DNA of 64,000 bases from Gordius sp. MW1 (GCA_964036665.1 OZ038531.1:21430324-21494323), one strand, 5' to 3'. Shown: positions 24,257-36,014, counted from the stretch's first letter. Program-made: numbers and translations. The notes: a model not told the origin generated them from the letters alone.

Positions 24257-25126
24257 CAGTGGCGTACGCAAGGGAATTGTTTTGAGGTTCAACTCCCCCC
24301 TCCCCCCCGCGGACAAAATTTTATAAAACTTAAATGCAAATAAAATCTAACCTTTAACTTGTTTTCTACTAAAATTATCGGGCTTCTCAAATTTTATTTT
24401 AAATAATTTTTCTTAACTGCAAAGCAAAGAATTTTAATATTAAATTGAAAAATAGGATGATTTATTCGTTGCAAAATAATTTAATCTTCAACAAATCATT
24501 TATCGAAATTTTTAGGTTTTCTCACTTATTAATAGCAATTAATTTTATTGTATGTTATGAGATAAATTTAGATTCTGAATTTTTAATTTGTTTAATAATT
24601 AATAGGGCTTAAAAACTTTATTTTTACGACGGGCATAAACCCCAAGCTTGAATTGAGCTCAGCCCAATGAAAAACAATTTGCAGGACTCTAAATTCGCCT
24701 ACGCCTGTGTTATTTATTAATAACTAATTTAGACCTATCAAAGGCATTAAAAGCTGTCAAGTTGAAAAGGGGAAACTACTGAAAAAATTTTTATTGAGGA
24801 ATTTTATGTTAGTTTTGAAAATGGGTATTTATTAACCAGATAATTTTTATAAATTTAAGGAATATAAAGGAGAATTACAAAATGAAACTTAACATAATAA
24901 TGTGTTGTGTTATAATTTTTAATATCAAATTAGTTTTTTTTAATTTCATTACACCAGCCTCAATAGAATTTAAAATCTAAATTTGGCTGGTCAAATAATG
25001 GATGCTACATTATGTATATAGATATTTAATCAAAATGCAAAAAAAAATTCCTATAAATTTTTTTAATATTTGAAGGAAAAAATTGAACCCGCCCCCCTTC
25101 GAAATAAAATCCTGCGTACGCCCCTG
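24257..25126. mobile_element. hAT-type non-autonomous element, 870 bp
   Basis: Ends CAGTGGCGTACGCA and TGCGTACGCCCCTG are inverted with one mismatch. The flanks GCTTACCG (24249-24256) and GTTTATCG (25127-25134) fit an 8-bp duplication that has since gained two transitions. No transposase frame is visible inside. Confidence 0.75.
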
Positions 25127-25424
25127 GTTTATCGCCATCTAGCGGACGAGAGATACAACGTTTTTATTATTTATCGTTATGGTGCTACTCAGTGGCGTAG
25201 CTAGGGGGGGGCCCAGGGGGCCCGGGCCCACCCAAGAGCAAAAACAGGGCCCCATGGGCCCCCCAAGGGAAAAATCTTGGGCCCCTGGGCCCCGTAAGCC
25301 ATTTTTTTTATTTTATCTCAAGATAAAATATGAAGATTATAATTATTTTTGAATATAACTTTTAATTATAATATAAAGCCTAAATATTTGTTTAATAAAT
25401 GCAATTTCAACGGTTAATAGCCTT

Positions 25425-26252
25425 ATATTAATTTTAAATGATATTAGAAATGAGGATCACTATCAAATTCTTTATAATAAGGCGAGAGATTTAGCTTCAA
25501 TTTTTGATTTAGTACCTTATAAACGTAATAAAAAATCAAAAAAGTATGACACTTTTTACTCTTTTGAATCTACCAATTCATTAATGGATTTCGAAATTGA
25601 TTTATATTATCCTATCATCGATAGAATCATAGCTGAATTAAACCTAAGATTTTTGGAAATTATTTGTAATCTATATAGGTCCTTAGAAGGTTTCATGGGC
25701 ATAGCCAGAATTTGAATTAGAGAGGGGCTATAATGATTTAGGAAGGGGCAAAATGATTATTTTTTCAAATTTCAGTCAAAATTGTAATAAATTCCAACAA
25801 AATTTTGGATTTAGAGGGGGAACGGCCGCCCCTCTGCCCTTCCCCCTCCTTGGCTAAGCCCACGGAAGGTTTAAACCCTTCATCCCATTTTTTGCGATAA
25901 ATCTCTTTTATCAGAAGGAATTAACCTTTATGAATTAAAACTGCAAGATGCCGAAATAATAATGGCAAAAAATTATGTAAATAAAATGCAATGATATTTT
26001 TTCACTTATTAAAATTTTGCCCTCAATAGAATAATTTTAACTATCCCAATAACTTCATGCTCATGCGAAGGATCGTTCTCATTACTAAAATGGATTAAAA
26101 ATATCTTATCACAATTGGTCAAGATAGGTTATCTTCCTTAGCTTTATTCAGCTTAGAACATGACTTTATAAATGTTATTTCACCGGATGATATTATAAAT
26201 TCGTTTGCAACATCGAGTAAAAGGCGTAATGAACTACTATTCAAAGACTAAT
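25425..26252 (+). pseudogene. hAT transposase C-terminal remnant
   Basis: On the + strand the first part reads NDIRNEDHYQILYNKARDLA and DLYYPIIDRIIAELNLRFLE. It is broken by the MITE at 25694-25864 and resumes with QDRLSSLALFSLEHDFINVI and a frame ending at RNELLFKD with a stop. The 'RLS.LA.LS.E' segment is the C-terminal dimerisation region of ZMYM/TTF-type hAT transposases. Frameshifts and stops between the pieces make it non-functional. Confidence 0.6.
25694..25864. mobile_element. hAT-type MITE nested in hAT, 171 bp
   Basis: Ends CATGGGCATAGCC and GGCTAAGCCCACG are inverted with two mismatches. The perfect 8-bp duplication GAAGGTTT lies at 25686-25693 and 25865-25872. It shares its end sequence with the MITE at 20358-20548. 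Confidence 0.88.
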
Positions 26253-26475
26253 TTTAATATTTAATGAAAAATTTTCTAGGCTTTAAACTTGTTTTGAACT
26301 TTTTAACACTTTCAAAATATATTAAAAAATATTATTAAATTTACGAAAATTCCATCCTGGATTCAATTGTCCATCTCACATGCTTATTATTTAACATATC
26401 TTGCATATTTTTATGTACCACATGCACATATAAAGCCAATGATTTTCCAAAAAATAGTTTGGACAACATTTTTTC

Positions 26476-27105
26476 CCCTTTATTAGGAATATCCCATCAA
26501 AAGTTTAATAAATTAATATTAATAACAAATTCCTGAATTTTGTAGGCAATAACGCATCAAAACTTGCAAGGGATAAAAATCCCCAAAAAATTCCTTTTGG
26601 TGTACCATTGGATTCAACAAAATGTACATAAACGCTAAGTTGTTCTGTGCATCTCACAGCTCTAATTTCATCTAAAATTCTTAAGTAAAATTTTGATTCA
26701 TTTAATTTTGACAGAATATTTTAAGGTTCATTTAGTCGTTTCATTTTTATTTTTAGGTGGTGTAAAGGGGGGGGGGGGTGTGAAATTTTCCCTTTTATTA
26801 GTGATATCCCATCAAAAGTTTGATAAATTAATATTAATAACAAATTCCTGAATTTTGTAGACAATAACGCATCGTGCAAGGGATAAAAATCCCCAAAAAA
26901 TTCCTTTTGGTGTACCATTGGATTCAACAAAATGTACACAAACGCTAAGTTGTTCTGTGCATCTCACAGCTCTAATTTCATCTAAAATTCTTAAGTAAAA
27001 TTTTGATTCATTTAATTTTGACAAAATTTTTTAAGGTTCATTAGTCGTTTCATTTATTAGTTCATTTTAATTTTTAGGTGGTGTAAGGGGGGGGGGGGGT
27101 TGTGC
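26476..27105. repeat. 315-bp tandem duplication
   Basis: Two adjacent copies at a 315-bp offset (for example ATCCCATCAAAAGTTT at 26491 and 26806), each closed by a G run. The second copy has a small deletion (GCATCGTGCAAGGG for GCATCAAAACTTGCAAGGG). Confidence 0.88.
26500..27024 (-). pseudogene. hAT transposase DUF4371-like fragments (duplicated)
   Basis: The minus strand of both copies reads LNESKFYLRILDEIRAVRCT, EQLSVCVHFVESNGTPKGIF and GFLSLA. This matches the segment around the 'D....EQLS.C.R.V' motif of ZMYM/TTF-type hAT transposases. It is on the opposite strand from the C-terminal remnant in the same element, so part of the element was inverted or a related element was inserted here. 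Confidence 0.55.
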
Positions 27106-28060
27106 AAATATCTATAATATCATCAGGGGTAATAACTTTCTAAATACTCTTCTCGAACGAATTTTAATTTCATAATTAATTTTTTTTTTATTTGATGTTA
27201 TAATTACATGTTCTCATTGTTTTCCTGATATAAATGCTGCCTGAAAATGCTGCCAATATTGCATATATAAAATTAAAATTTGTTATATATATGGCCAGAT
27301 TTTTGGATTGTGGCAATAAAACATTTTATAAAAACGTTGTATAGTTTTTTTACTATTTGTATTATTTTTTAAAATGTCAACGATTTCTTGTCAATATCCC
27401 CGTTTCACTTTGTGCCTTTACAATTCATTTATACAAAAACTTATTATACCAAGTGAAATTTTCTATATTGTATCAACTACATTACTTTGTTTTATTAATG
27501 AATAAATTTTATTTTATGCCCTATAAACATGAGGGTCTAAGACATACCAGTGTGATGTTATTAGAAAAAACACACAAAGTAATAGCGGAATTTTAAGTTT
27601 GTTCAACGTTAGAGAAAAAATTTTCACTTGCGTTTGACCCATGGTCGTATCCAGGTTTTGGATTAGGGGGGGGGCAAAACATAATTTTTTTAATTTTTAA
27701 GGTTTTAGTAGTTAAAATTTTTTGTCCCCTCCCCATGGCCTGACCAGCTCAGCCCCCCCCCCCCAAGGCAAAAAGGCTAGCTACGCCACTGGTGCTACTT
27801 ATTGCCTTAAACTCTTTTCCACGATTGCGTTGTCTTTTGTTCAATTTTTTACTCTTTTTTGACAATATTTTAGGTGACAAATATATATTCTCGATACCCT
27901 AAAACATCACCATTTTCTTAAATAAAACAAACGCGCGCTTTGGCAAACATTCCCACGTTTTGATCTTTTTTCGTATATTCGGGAAGCTTGGTTATTAATA
28001 TTACAAGTACAAAAACATTACTTTAACGTTAGGATGATAAATGCAGACAATGATTGACCG

Positions 28061-29697
28061 ACAAACTTAAAATGCAGCGCTATGAGCTATTATTCTTTAA
28101 GAATAATGCTTCGAGATGCAGCTCTTAACGACGCTAATACAATTAACGTTAGGAAACTTATTATTTTGTCCACATCATATGCATAAATACGCCCATGATT
28201 CGATTCCGTATGTCGCTTACTACGGTCGTCCAGACCTATTCATTACATTTACATGTAATCCTGCTTGGCGCAATGCACATGAGCTTTTATTTCATGGCCA
28301 ATCACAGTCGATAGGCCTGACATCGCAGCAAGTGTTTTCCCAAAGAAACTTAAATCAATGATTAATCTCATTGTTAAGCATAAAGTCTTTGGCTCTGTGC
28401 GTTGATGGATGTACTCTGTGGAATGGCAAAGAGAGGTTTACTGCATGCTCATACACTCATATGGCTATATAACTAGATCACCTCCAAACGAAATCGACGA
28501 TGTAATATGTGCTGAACCTGATCTTAAACTAGATAAGGATTTTTACAAAGTTGTTACAAAAAATATGGATGCGTGATATATGGTAAAGGCATGGGCGATA
28601 CCCTAGAGGCTTGGTATGCAACAAAATCACCGATAGTAATGGATATTTGTACAAAATAAGATCAACAAAAGATTGTGGTAACATGGTAACTATTCAACTT
28701 CGCGTCGAGGTGGTAACCGCTGGGCTGTTTCATATTTTCCTCAGCTATCAAAATTATGCAAAGCACACATCAATGTTAAATATTGCAATTAGGTTTCAAA
28801 GGTAGTGGTATGACAGTTTTTACCGTTCAACCAGATATCACTGCGTATATAGTATATGGCAAGTCTTCACATCGATGGAATTGCTAAGTAATGTATAAGC
28901 AGCAATGAAGCTATATGGCATACTCTATCCTTTCCTATACATCTACGCAGTCCTACTATGGTTTCCTTAACTGTACATCTAGAAAATGGACAACGCGTTT
29001 ATTTTACAAATGCAAATGTCAACAAAATAGCCATAAATTCCCCAGATACTATGATAACTGCGTTCTTCAAGCTACGTAAACACGATGATTTTGCGCAAAA
29101 GCTGCAATATTGCCTACGTCTTTCACATGAAATTTGCACAGCATGCGATAGGGCGACTATACACTATTCATCCCAATAAAGATGAGTGTTTATTTCTTCG
29201 CATGACGTCCATGGCCCAACGTGTTTCCAGCGGTTAAAGTGGTCCCAGGCGTTGCACATTCCACTTTCAGCAGTGCATGCCAAGCCATGCATTTATTTGA
29301 GCATAATAATGATTGATATGAAGGAATTAGTGACGCGTGCTATATTGACATCCAAAACAAATTCGTGTTTTATTGATCTTCTGCTCTCGATGTCCCAACA
29401 ATTTAAAAAATAAATATAAAGCAGACATGAAGAAAATATCATTTATCGGAATAAACATCATGGATCAATTGCTAAAACATTACAACGAAACATTAATTAT
29501 TCTTGAAGATATATGCTTAGAAACTGAAACAAAGTTTTGACTCAATTGGGTATGGCCTGCACCAAATCGCTCTGCTGCTGCTCTATTTGACATAGATATC
29601 GTGAACAAAGTTACAATTAGCGTGATCTTTGTCTTGTGATCTAATGTTCCAAGGCTAACGCTGCAACAAGAAGCCATTTGCGATCAGATTTGCTGTT
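28061..29697 (+). pseudogene. Helitron Rep region, broken before the helicase
   Basis: The segments YGRPDLFITFTCNPAW (Helitron_like_N, 28200-28280), KRGLLHAHTLIW with the two-histidine Rep motif (HAH at 28444-28452), PPNEIDDVICAEPDL, SVHLENGQRVYF-like sequence at 28964-29000, IGRLYTIHPNKDE near 29145 and PRLTLQQEAICDQI near 29650 occur in the order of Helitron Rep-helicase proteins. They are in different frames separated by stops. The Walker A region of the helicase should follow directly but is missing. The catalytic tyrosines are not identifiable. This is a dead copy. Confidence 0.75.
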
Positions 29698-29883
29698 AAT
29701 TTTTTTTATCATATATAACTTTTTGCCTTCACTATATTCGCGGAAATTTGTATTCGGAAATTTGTATTATTTTCAGTTAATTCTAATTACAACTAAATAT
29801 ACTAATCATTTTTTTAATACTTGTAACGATACGATAAAGAAATAAAAAAGTTAAGTATTATAAATTTAAATATCTGGAAAACA

Positions 29884-30157
29884 CTCCGCTAATGATAGTT
29901 ATGCCGATTTTCTGTCTTATAAAAAACGATTTGCGATTATCATGGGATGGTAAAGAGATTTGTTTCCCTATTTTCTTAATAATTTGTAAGGCTTGGGGGC
30001 CAAAGGTTGTTAAGGTGGTTGTCGCAATGGAATAAAAAATTATAGTATCGTTAATTTTAAAGTAATTGAAAATTTCCGAGTAGACAGGGAATCTTTGTTG
30101 TGATAATATGGGGCGAATACGTCAGTACATGTATAGTCTCATGCTAAAATTAGTCCT
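29884..30157. repeat. Short copy of the repeat at 1133-2470
   Basis: It carries the left and right parts of the 1.3-kb repeat joined directly, with about 1.1 kb of the interior absent. Non-coding. Confidence 0.65.
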
Positions 30158-30402
30158 TTTTTCCAAGCGCCTATAGTTTGGCGAAGGGGTTGTTTGCTAT
30201 CTTCACAGAGGCCTTTGAGTTCAAGAATAGAGGGGATATTAAAAGTTTGTTAACCGCGGTATGTCAAAGATACCGGGCTTTGTTGCTATTACAGTGTAGG
30301 CCATGATGGCCATTCGATTTTAGGGAATTATTGCAAAGTGAAGAAATTTGTTCAGCAACTATATTTTGTCCTAATCTTAGGCCTACAACGATGCGATATC
30401 TT

Positions 30403-30683
30403 TTTTAATTAAATCCGAAGACAGCAAATCTGCCTTCGGATTCCCCCGGCTACGCAATTGTTTCCCCGGGGGCATTTATTTATACTACTACACATACTTA
30501 TACAAAAAGCGCGCGTATGTTTTATAAAATATTTATGATAATTGGGAGAACGACGAATTTTTAGGAGGGGTGACAGAGTGGAACTATGGATAAGCGAGAA
30601 GGGATTGGCTGAGGGTTAGCACGTGAGGTGAGAAACAAACGAATGGTGCCCTCAGGTCATCGCGTGGTATTTATACTGCGTGA
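30403..30683 (-). repeat. Terminal repeat of RT element copy A (full, ~280 bp)
   Basis: Read on the minus strand it follows the RNase H frame directly. It starts ATCACGCAGTATAAATACC (TATA box at 30675-30668) and ends CTTCGGATTTAATTAAA. Parts recur at 33284-33513, 33514-33570 and 36015-36145. A promoter in the terminal repeat is what an LTR or a DIRS-type terminal repeat would carry. Confidence 0.7.
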
Positions 30684-32760
30684 TTGGGGTTTCTTGTTCT
30701 GGTTCTTATCCTTCTCGAGCTTCTAAACTTTCGTCGTTCCAAAAGTCCAGGTTGATTTGCTCTTCAAGGTTGGTGTCATCCGAGACGTATTCCAGTAAGC
30801 TGCTTGTTTGTTGGTCGATAGGGTACCAGGTTCGTGATGGGACATCAGCTGGGTTAGTGTCAGTTGGTGTCCATTTAATGTTGAAGTGTAATGCTAAAAG
30901 CGCATGGAACCCTTGGTTAGTGACAAACGCTCCTATCAGCTCCTCTACCACAGGTGAATTTGAGCCTCCTTTTCGTAGGACGTAGAAGGCGGTCGCTGAG
31001 TCGGTTATTATGCGGGGGTATATGTGTCATCTCTCCCTTGCTATAACATACCCATAGCATGCCGCTAAGGTTTCGGTTAGGGTGATGTGCCCTTCTCCTG
31101 GCCACGTCCACCCTACTTTTTGGGCCGCATCTTGGAAGGTTACTGATGTGAGCTCTCCTCCCCAGCCTATGCCGATGTGCGAGCTGGATGCATCTACCGC
31201 AATTGTTGTTGTGTAATTTTTGTGTAGGGGCAAGGTGTCTCCGACCGATTTCATTATCTCCTTTAGCTTTGTTGCTGCCATAATTCTGTTAAACGGAGGT
31301 GCGTTTGGATTAGTTAGGCTGTAGAAAGGGGCAAACAATTTTGTCATCCCGGAGAGATTGTAATAGAAATAGTTTAAAGCCCCCAGTGCTTCTAGTAAGA
31401 CCAGCGGGTCTGGTGCATCGCGATCGTCGTTGCAAAGGTATAGGATGTCGGCTGCTAGTGTTAATCGCATGATTGTACTGGGAAATATTTTTACTGCTCC
31501 CACTTCTAGGTTTAGCCCCATTCCTAGGTATTCAATCTTTTGGGTTGGCATCAACGAGGTTTTGGACAAGTTGATGGTGAGGTCCCATTCTTTTGCCATT
31601 TCACCTATCGATTCCAAGTCTTGTTGGACGCTATCGAAGTTATCGCTAAAGATGAGGAGGTCATCGAGGTAAACGTTATAGTTTGACCTGGTAATTGCTT
31701 TCTTTGCCAGGTCTGCTACTATCATTTGTAATACGTATGGTGAGAAACTGGCTCCCATGGGTAATACGTTGTATTGGTATAATCTTCTCTTCCAGCCATA
31801 TCCTAAGTATTTCTTTGTGGTTGGATGGATTGGGATTGAGAAGAAGGCGGCTTTAAGGTCTATCTTTGCTGCGAACCTAGCCCTTGATAATTGTTTAGCC
31901 GTGAGGGGGATCGTTGACAGTTTGAGTGGGTGTGGCTTGAAGTTTTTCGATGCTTCGGCCAGGTCTGTAATGACCCTTGCGTCCCCATTTGTCTTGGCTA
32001 TGAAGAATGTCGCTGATCGAATTGCCAGTGCTGGTGTTCTGGATGTTACTCCTGCATTCTCCATTTCTGTGAAATATGCTGGCGACCCCTTGGAGAAACG
32101 CTTGTGTTTTGGGGGGCAGAATAGTCCCCCATTTGCACGGATTTTGAGTTTGTCCAGCGGTGCTTTGAATCCTTCAAAAGCAACTTTTAGCGTGAAGCGA
32201 GACATAAATGGATGCGGCTTGAGTCGCGTAGTCCTGATGTCCAATGCCCCCGTTGGGGCCTTATTTGTGTCCGCTTTTCCCCAATCGAAGAGCAACTTGT
32301 GCGCTCTCATGACTGCACATAATGACGATGAGCCAGCGTCCCCGCCGAAAGACGTTTCGATTGAGGTGATCCTGGTTGCCGCCTCGCTTGGGGTGTTGGT
32401 ATCCCTGATGTTGTTAGGCGATTCTGGCGGCGGTTGGTCATGAGGGTCCTCGATGGGTGTTACCTCGCTGGATGGCGAAAAGATGATGCGGCGAGTCTCC
32501 CTGAGGAAGTTGATAATACTCCTTAACCAGGCGGGAGACCTCTTTTCGACTCCGCACGTCGGGAGCGGTAAGCCCGAAGGCCCGACTTCCCAACTTGTTG
32601 CTGCTGCAGATAGGCGCTTCCTAACGCTGGGCAGGGGCCGCGCCCTTTTTGAAGTTGCGGCTCTTCGCGCCGCTTCCTCCCCTGCCAGCCGATGGAAAAA
32701 ACTGTCTTTTGGCCTGCCTTGAAACCTCCACATTGGTAAATTTCATTTCTTCTAGCCACG
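30684..32760 (-). pseudogene. RT-RNase H polyprotein, copy A (one nonsense codon)
   Basis: A frame of about 675 codons. It opens with a basic region (MWRFQGRPKD...), then reverse transcriptase with motif A KIDLKAAFFSIPIH, motif B LPMGASFSP and the catalytic NVYLDDLLIFS, then RNase H with AVDASSSHIGIGWGG, LTETLAACYGYV, ITDSATAFY and PTDTNPADVPSR, giving all four acidic positions. A TGA at 31027-31029, where copy B has GGA, is the only break. No protease, integrase or tyrosine recombinase follows; the terminal repeat begins directly after the frame. The start overlaps gag in the +1 frame, so expression would need a +1 frameshift. RT type is closest to DIRS- or Ty3-like enzymes, but I cannot place the clade. 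Confidence 0.8.
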
Positions 32761-33292
32761 TGGCGGCCGTCCTTGTGGCAGTAGCCCAATTAAATTTTAT
32801 GGCTAGGCAGAGGGTCTTTAATTGATCGTCTATGGGTATAAGCGCTTCGATAGGTTAGCTTGGCACCATAAGTTTGGCTGTGTGAAGCGCATATTTGGCT
32901 TCATGGCTGTCCCTTTTAGCTACTTTAGCTTCTGGGTCCGCCGTAAGTTCCTCCAGTCCTTTGATGTGTAATTGTATATCTTCCCACACCGACTGAGCCG
33001 TACGCGCGGGTTTTGGCGCCGGTAATATCTGCACTGTGGCCGGCATACTGGTGGATGCTTGAGAGGCCCCCGGCAACGTAGTGGGGCCTCCTGCATTAAA
33101 GGATAACCTCTCCAAGAGGGTTACCATGGATTCGTTTGTACGCCGGGTAATGGCGTTTTCTTCCATCATTAGCTCTTGATTGCGCGCTAGCCTGTCCAAG
33201 ATCTCTTCCATATTGTTCCCCGTTAAGGTTCTGTTCTGGATTGGAGTAAGTTCTCCTCGCGCTGGCCTATTAGGCGGGTCGAAGTTTCTCAC
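32640..33292 (-). pseudogene. gag-like protein, copy A
   Basis: It encodes a protein with a predicted N-terminal helix (NNMEEILDRLARNQELMMEE), a Pro/Ala-rich linker and a helical domain (SVWEDIQLHIKGLEELTADP), and a basic tail ending GAAPAQR. A TAA replaces CAA at the codon after HTAKLMVPS. The first codons are replaced by terminal-repeat sequence, so MRNFDPPNRP is not the native start; the native start is seen in copy C. No CCHC knuckle is present. Confidence 0.7.
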
Positions 33293-33513
33293 CTCACGTG
33301 CTAACCCTCAGCCAATCCCTTCTCGCTTATCCATCACTCTGTCACCCCTCCTAAAAATTCGTTGTTCTCCCTATTATCATAAATATTTTATAAAACATAC
33401 GCGCGCTTTTTGTATAAGTATGTGTAGTAGTATAAATAAACGCCCCCGGGGAAACAATTGCGTAGCCGGGGGAATCCGAAGGCAGATTTGCTGTCTTCGG
33501 ATTTAATTAAAAA
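33284..33513 (+). repeat. Terminal-repeat part (3' portion) in palindrome spacer
   Basis: It runs from GTTTCTCACCTCACGTGC to GGATTTAATTAAAA in the + direction, opposite to copy A, so copy A is bounded by inverted repeats. It is fused at about 33513 to the start of another terminal-repeat part. Confidence 0.7.
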
Positions 33514-33570
33514 TCACGCAGTATAAATACCACGCGATGACCTGAGGGCACCATTCGTTTGTTTCTCACC
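33514..33570 (+). promoter_or_regulatory. Terminal-repeat part with TATA box
   Basis: The beginning of the terminal repeat (ATCACGCAGTATAAATACC, TATA box at 33522-33529) follows directly on a terminal-repeat end. It breaks off at CTCACCTC, where truncated gag of copy B starts. An end-to-start junction of this kind is expected from a circular or head-to-tail form. Confidence 0.6.
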
Positions 33571-34084
33571 TCAATCCATGGTAACCCTCTTGGAGAGGTT
33601 ATCCTTAAATGCAGGAGGCCCCACTACGTTGCCGGGGGCCTCTCAAGCATCCACCAGTATGCCGGCCACAGTGCAGATATTACCGGCGCCAAAACCCGCG
33701 CGTACGGCTCAGTCGGTGTGGGAAGATATACAATTACACATCAAAGGACTGGAGGAACTTACGGCGGACCCAGAAGCTAAAGTAGCTAAAAGGGACAGGC
33801 ATGAAGCCAAATATGCGCTTCACACAGCCAAACTTATGGTGCCAAGCCAACCTATCGAGGCGCTTATACCCATAGACGATCAATTAAAGACCCTCTGCCT
33901 AGCCATAAAATTTAATTGGGCTACTGCCACAAGGACGGACGCCACGTGGCTAGAAGAAATGAAATTTACCAATGTGGAGGTTTCAAGGCAGGCCAAAAGA
34001 CAGTTTTTTCCATCGGCTGGCAGGGGAGGAAGCGGCGCGAAGAGCCGCAACTTCAAAAAGGGCGCGGCCCCTGCCCAGCATTAG
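33571..34084 (+). pseudogene. gag-like protein, copy B (5'-truncated)
   Basis: It starts at the codons SMVTLLERLS; about 80 N-terminal codons present in copy C are missing. The rest is open to the stop at 34082-34084, with the basic end FKKGAAPAQH. The RT frame overlaps it by at least 113 nt in the +1 frame. Confidence 0.75.
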
Positions 34085-35980
34085 GAAGCGCCTATCTGCA
34101 GCAGCAACAAGTTGGGAAGTCGGGCCTTCGGGCTTACCGCTCCCGAAGTGCGGAGTCGAAAAGAGGTCTCCCGCCTGGTTAAGGAGTATTAACAACTTCC
34201 TCAGGGAGACTCGCCGCATCATCTTTTCGCCATCCAGCGAGGTAACACCCATCGAGGACTCTCATGACCAACCGCCGCCAGAATCGCCTAACAACATCAG
34301 GGATACCAACACCCCAAGCGAGGCGGCAACCAGGATCACCTCAATCGAAACGTCCCTCGGCGGGGACGCTGGCTCATCGTCATTATGTGCAGTCATGAGA
34401 GCGCACAAGTTGCTCTTCGATTGGGGAAAAGCGGACACGAATAAGGCCCCAACGGGGGCATTGGACATCAGGACTACGCGACTCAAGCCGCATCCATTTA
34501 TGTCTCGCTTCACGCTAAAAGTTGCTTTTGAAGGATTCAAAGCACCGCTGGACAAACTCAAAATCCGTGCAAATGGGGGACTATTCTGCCCCCCAAAACA
34601 CAAGCGTTTCTCCAAGGGGTCGCCAGCATATTTCACAGAAATGGAGAATGCAGGAGTAACATCCAGAACACCAGCACTGGCAATTCGATCAGCGACATTC
34701 TTCATAGCCAAGACAAATGGGGACGCAAGGGTCATTACAGACCTGGCCGAAGCATCGAAAAACTTCAAGCCACACCCACTCAAACTGTCAACGATCCCCC
34801 TCACGGCTAAACAATTATCAAGGGCTAGGTTCGCAGCAAAGATAGACCTTAAAGCCGCCTTCTTCTCAATCCCAATCCATCCAACCACAAAGAAATACTT
34901 AGGATATGGCTGGAAGAGAAGATTATACCAATACAACGTATTACCCATGGGAGCCAGTTTCTCACCATACGTATTACAAATGATAGTAGCAGACCTGGCA
35001 AAGAAAGCAATTACCAGGTCAAACTATAACGTTTACCTCGATGACCTCCTCATCTTTAGCGATAACTTCGATAGCGTCCAACAAGACTTGGAATCGATAG
35101 CTGAAATGGCAAAAGAATGGGGCCTCACCATCAACTTGTCCAAAACCTCGTTGATGCCAACAAAAGATTGAATACCTAGGGATGGGGCTAAACCTCGAAG
35201 TGGGAGCAGTAAAAATACTTCCCAGTACAATCATGCGATTAACACTAGCAGCCGACATCCTATACCTTTGCAACGACGATCGCGATGCACCAGACCCGCT
35301 GGTCTTACTAGAAGCACTGGGGGCTTTAAATTATTTCTATTACAATCTCTCCTGGATGACAAAATTGTTTGCCCCTTTCTACAGCCCAACTAATCCAAAC
35401 GCACCTCCGTTTAACAGAATTATGGCAGCAACAAAGCTAAAGGAGATAATGAAATCGCGGAGACACCTTGCCCCTACACAAAAATTACACAACAACAATT
35501 GCGGTAGATGCATCCAGCTCGCACATCGGCATAAGCTGGGGAGGAGAGCTCACATCAGTAACCTTCCAAGATGCGGCCCAAAAAGTAGGGTGGACGTGGC
35601 CAGGAGAAGGGCACATCACCCTAACCGAAACCTTAGCGGCAGGCTATGGGTATGTTATAGCAAGGGAGAGAGGACACATATACCCCCGCATAATAACCGA
35701 CTCAGCGACCGCCTTCTACGTCCTACGAAAAGGAGGCTCAAATTCACCTGTGGTAGAGGAGCTGATAGGAGCGTTTGTCACTAACCAAGGGTTCCATGCG
35801 CTTTTAGCATTACACTTCAACATTAAATGGACACAACTGACACTAACCCAGCTGATGTCCCATCACGAACCTGGTACCCTATCGACCAACAAACAAGCAG
35901 CTTACTGGAATAGGTCTCGGATGACACCAACCTTGAAGAGCAAATCAACCTGGACTTTTGGAACGACGAAAGTTTAGAAG
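33972..35980 (+). pseudogene. RT-RNase H polyprotein, copy B (three frameshifts)
   Basis: The same protein as copy A. Frames break near 35163 (two bases lost after LMPT), near 35455 (two bases lost after EIMKS) and near 35830 (one base lost in the WTPTDT segment). The stop of copy A is absent here (GGA). All RT and RNase H catalytic motifs can be read across the pieces. The small independent lesions show that A and B are separate copies rather than one sequence assembled twice. Confidence 0.8.
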
Positions 35981-36014
35981 CTCGAGAAGGATAAGAACCA
36001 GAACAAGAAACCCC

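Larger units (their letters stand above)
25190..27791. mobile_element. hAT element with decayed transposase, 2.6 kb
   Basis: Perfect 15-bp inverted ends CAGTGGCGTAGCTAG / CTAGCTACGCCACTG and a perfect 8-bp target duplication GTGCTACT (25182-25189, 27792-27799) define it exactly. Inside are remnants of hAT transposase on both strands, a nested MITE at 25694-25864 and a 315-bp tandem duplication. A left-end copy of the same family is at 61947-62240. Confidence 0.88.
24086..29697 (+). mobile_element. Helitron with nested hAT insertions
   Basis: The left end is TCTATATATATATAAATG. The leader matches the fragment at 23588-24085 but is split by two later elements, 24257-25126 and 25190-27791. After these it resumes at 27792 with TTATTGCCTTAAACTC and runs into a broken Rep gene. 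Removing the two insertions restores continuity with the first copy. The element is lost just before the helicase region, and no CTAG-type right end is visible. Confidence 0.7.

Noticed and set aside
31757-32443. 228-codon open frame on the strand opposite the RT of copy A (and the same at 34262-34948 and 37100-37786)
   Set aside because: It is antisense to a well-supported RT domain, has no recognisable motif, and is repeated only because the RT itself is repeated.
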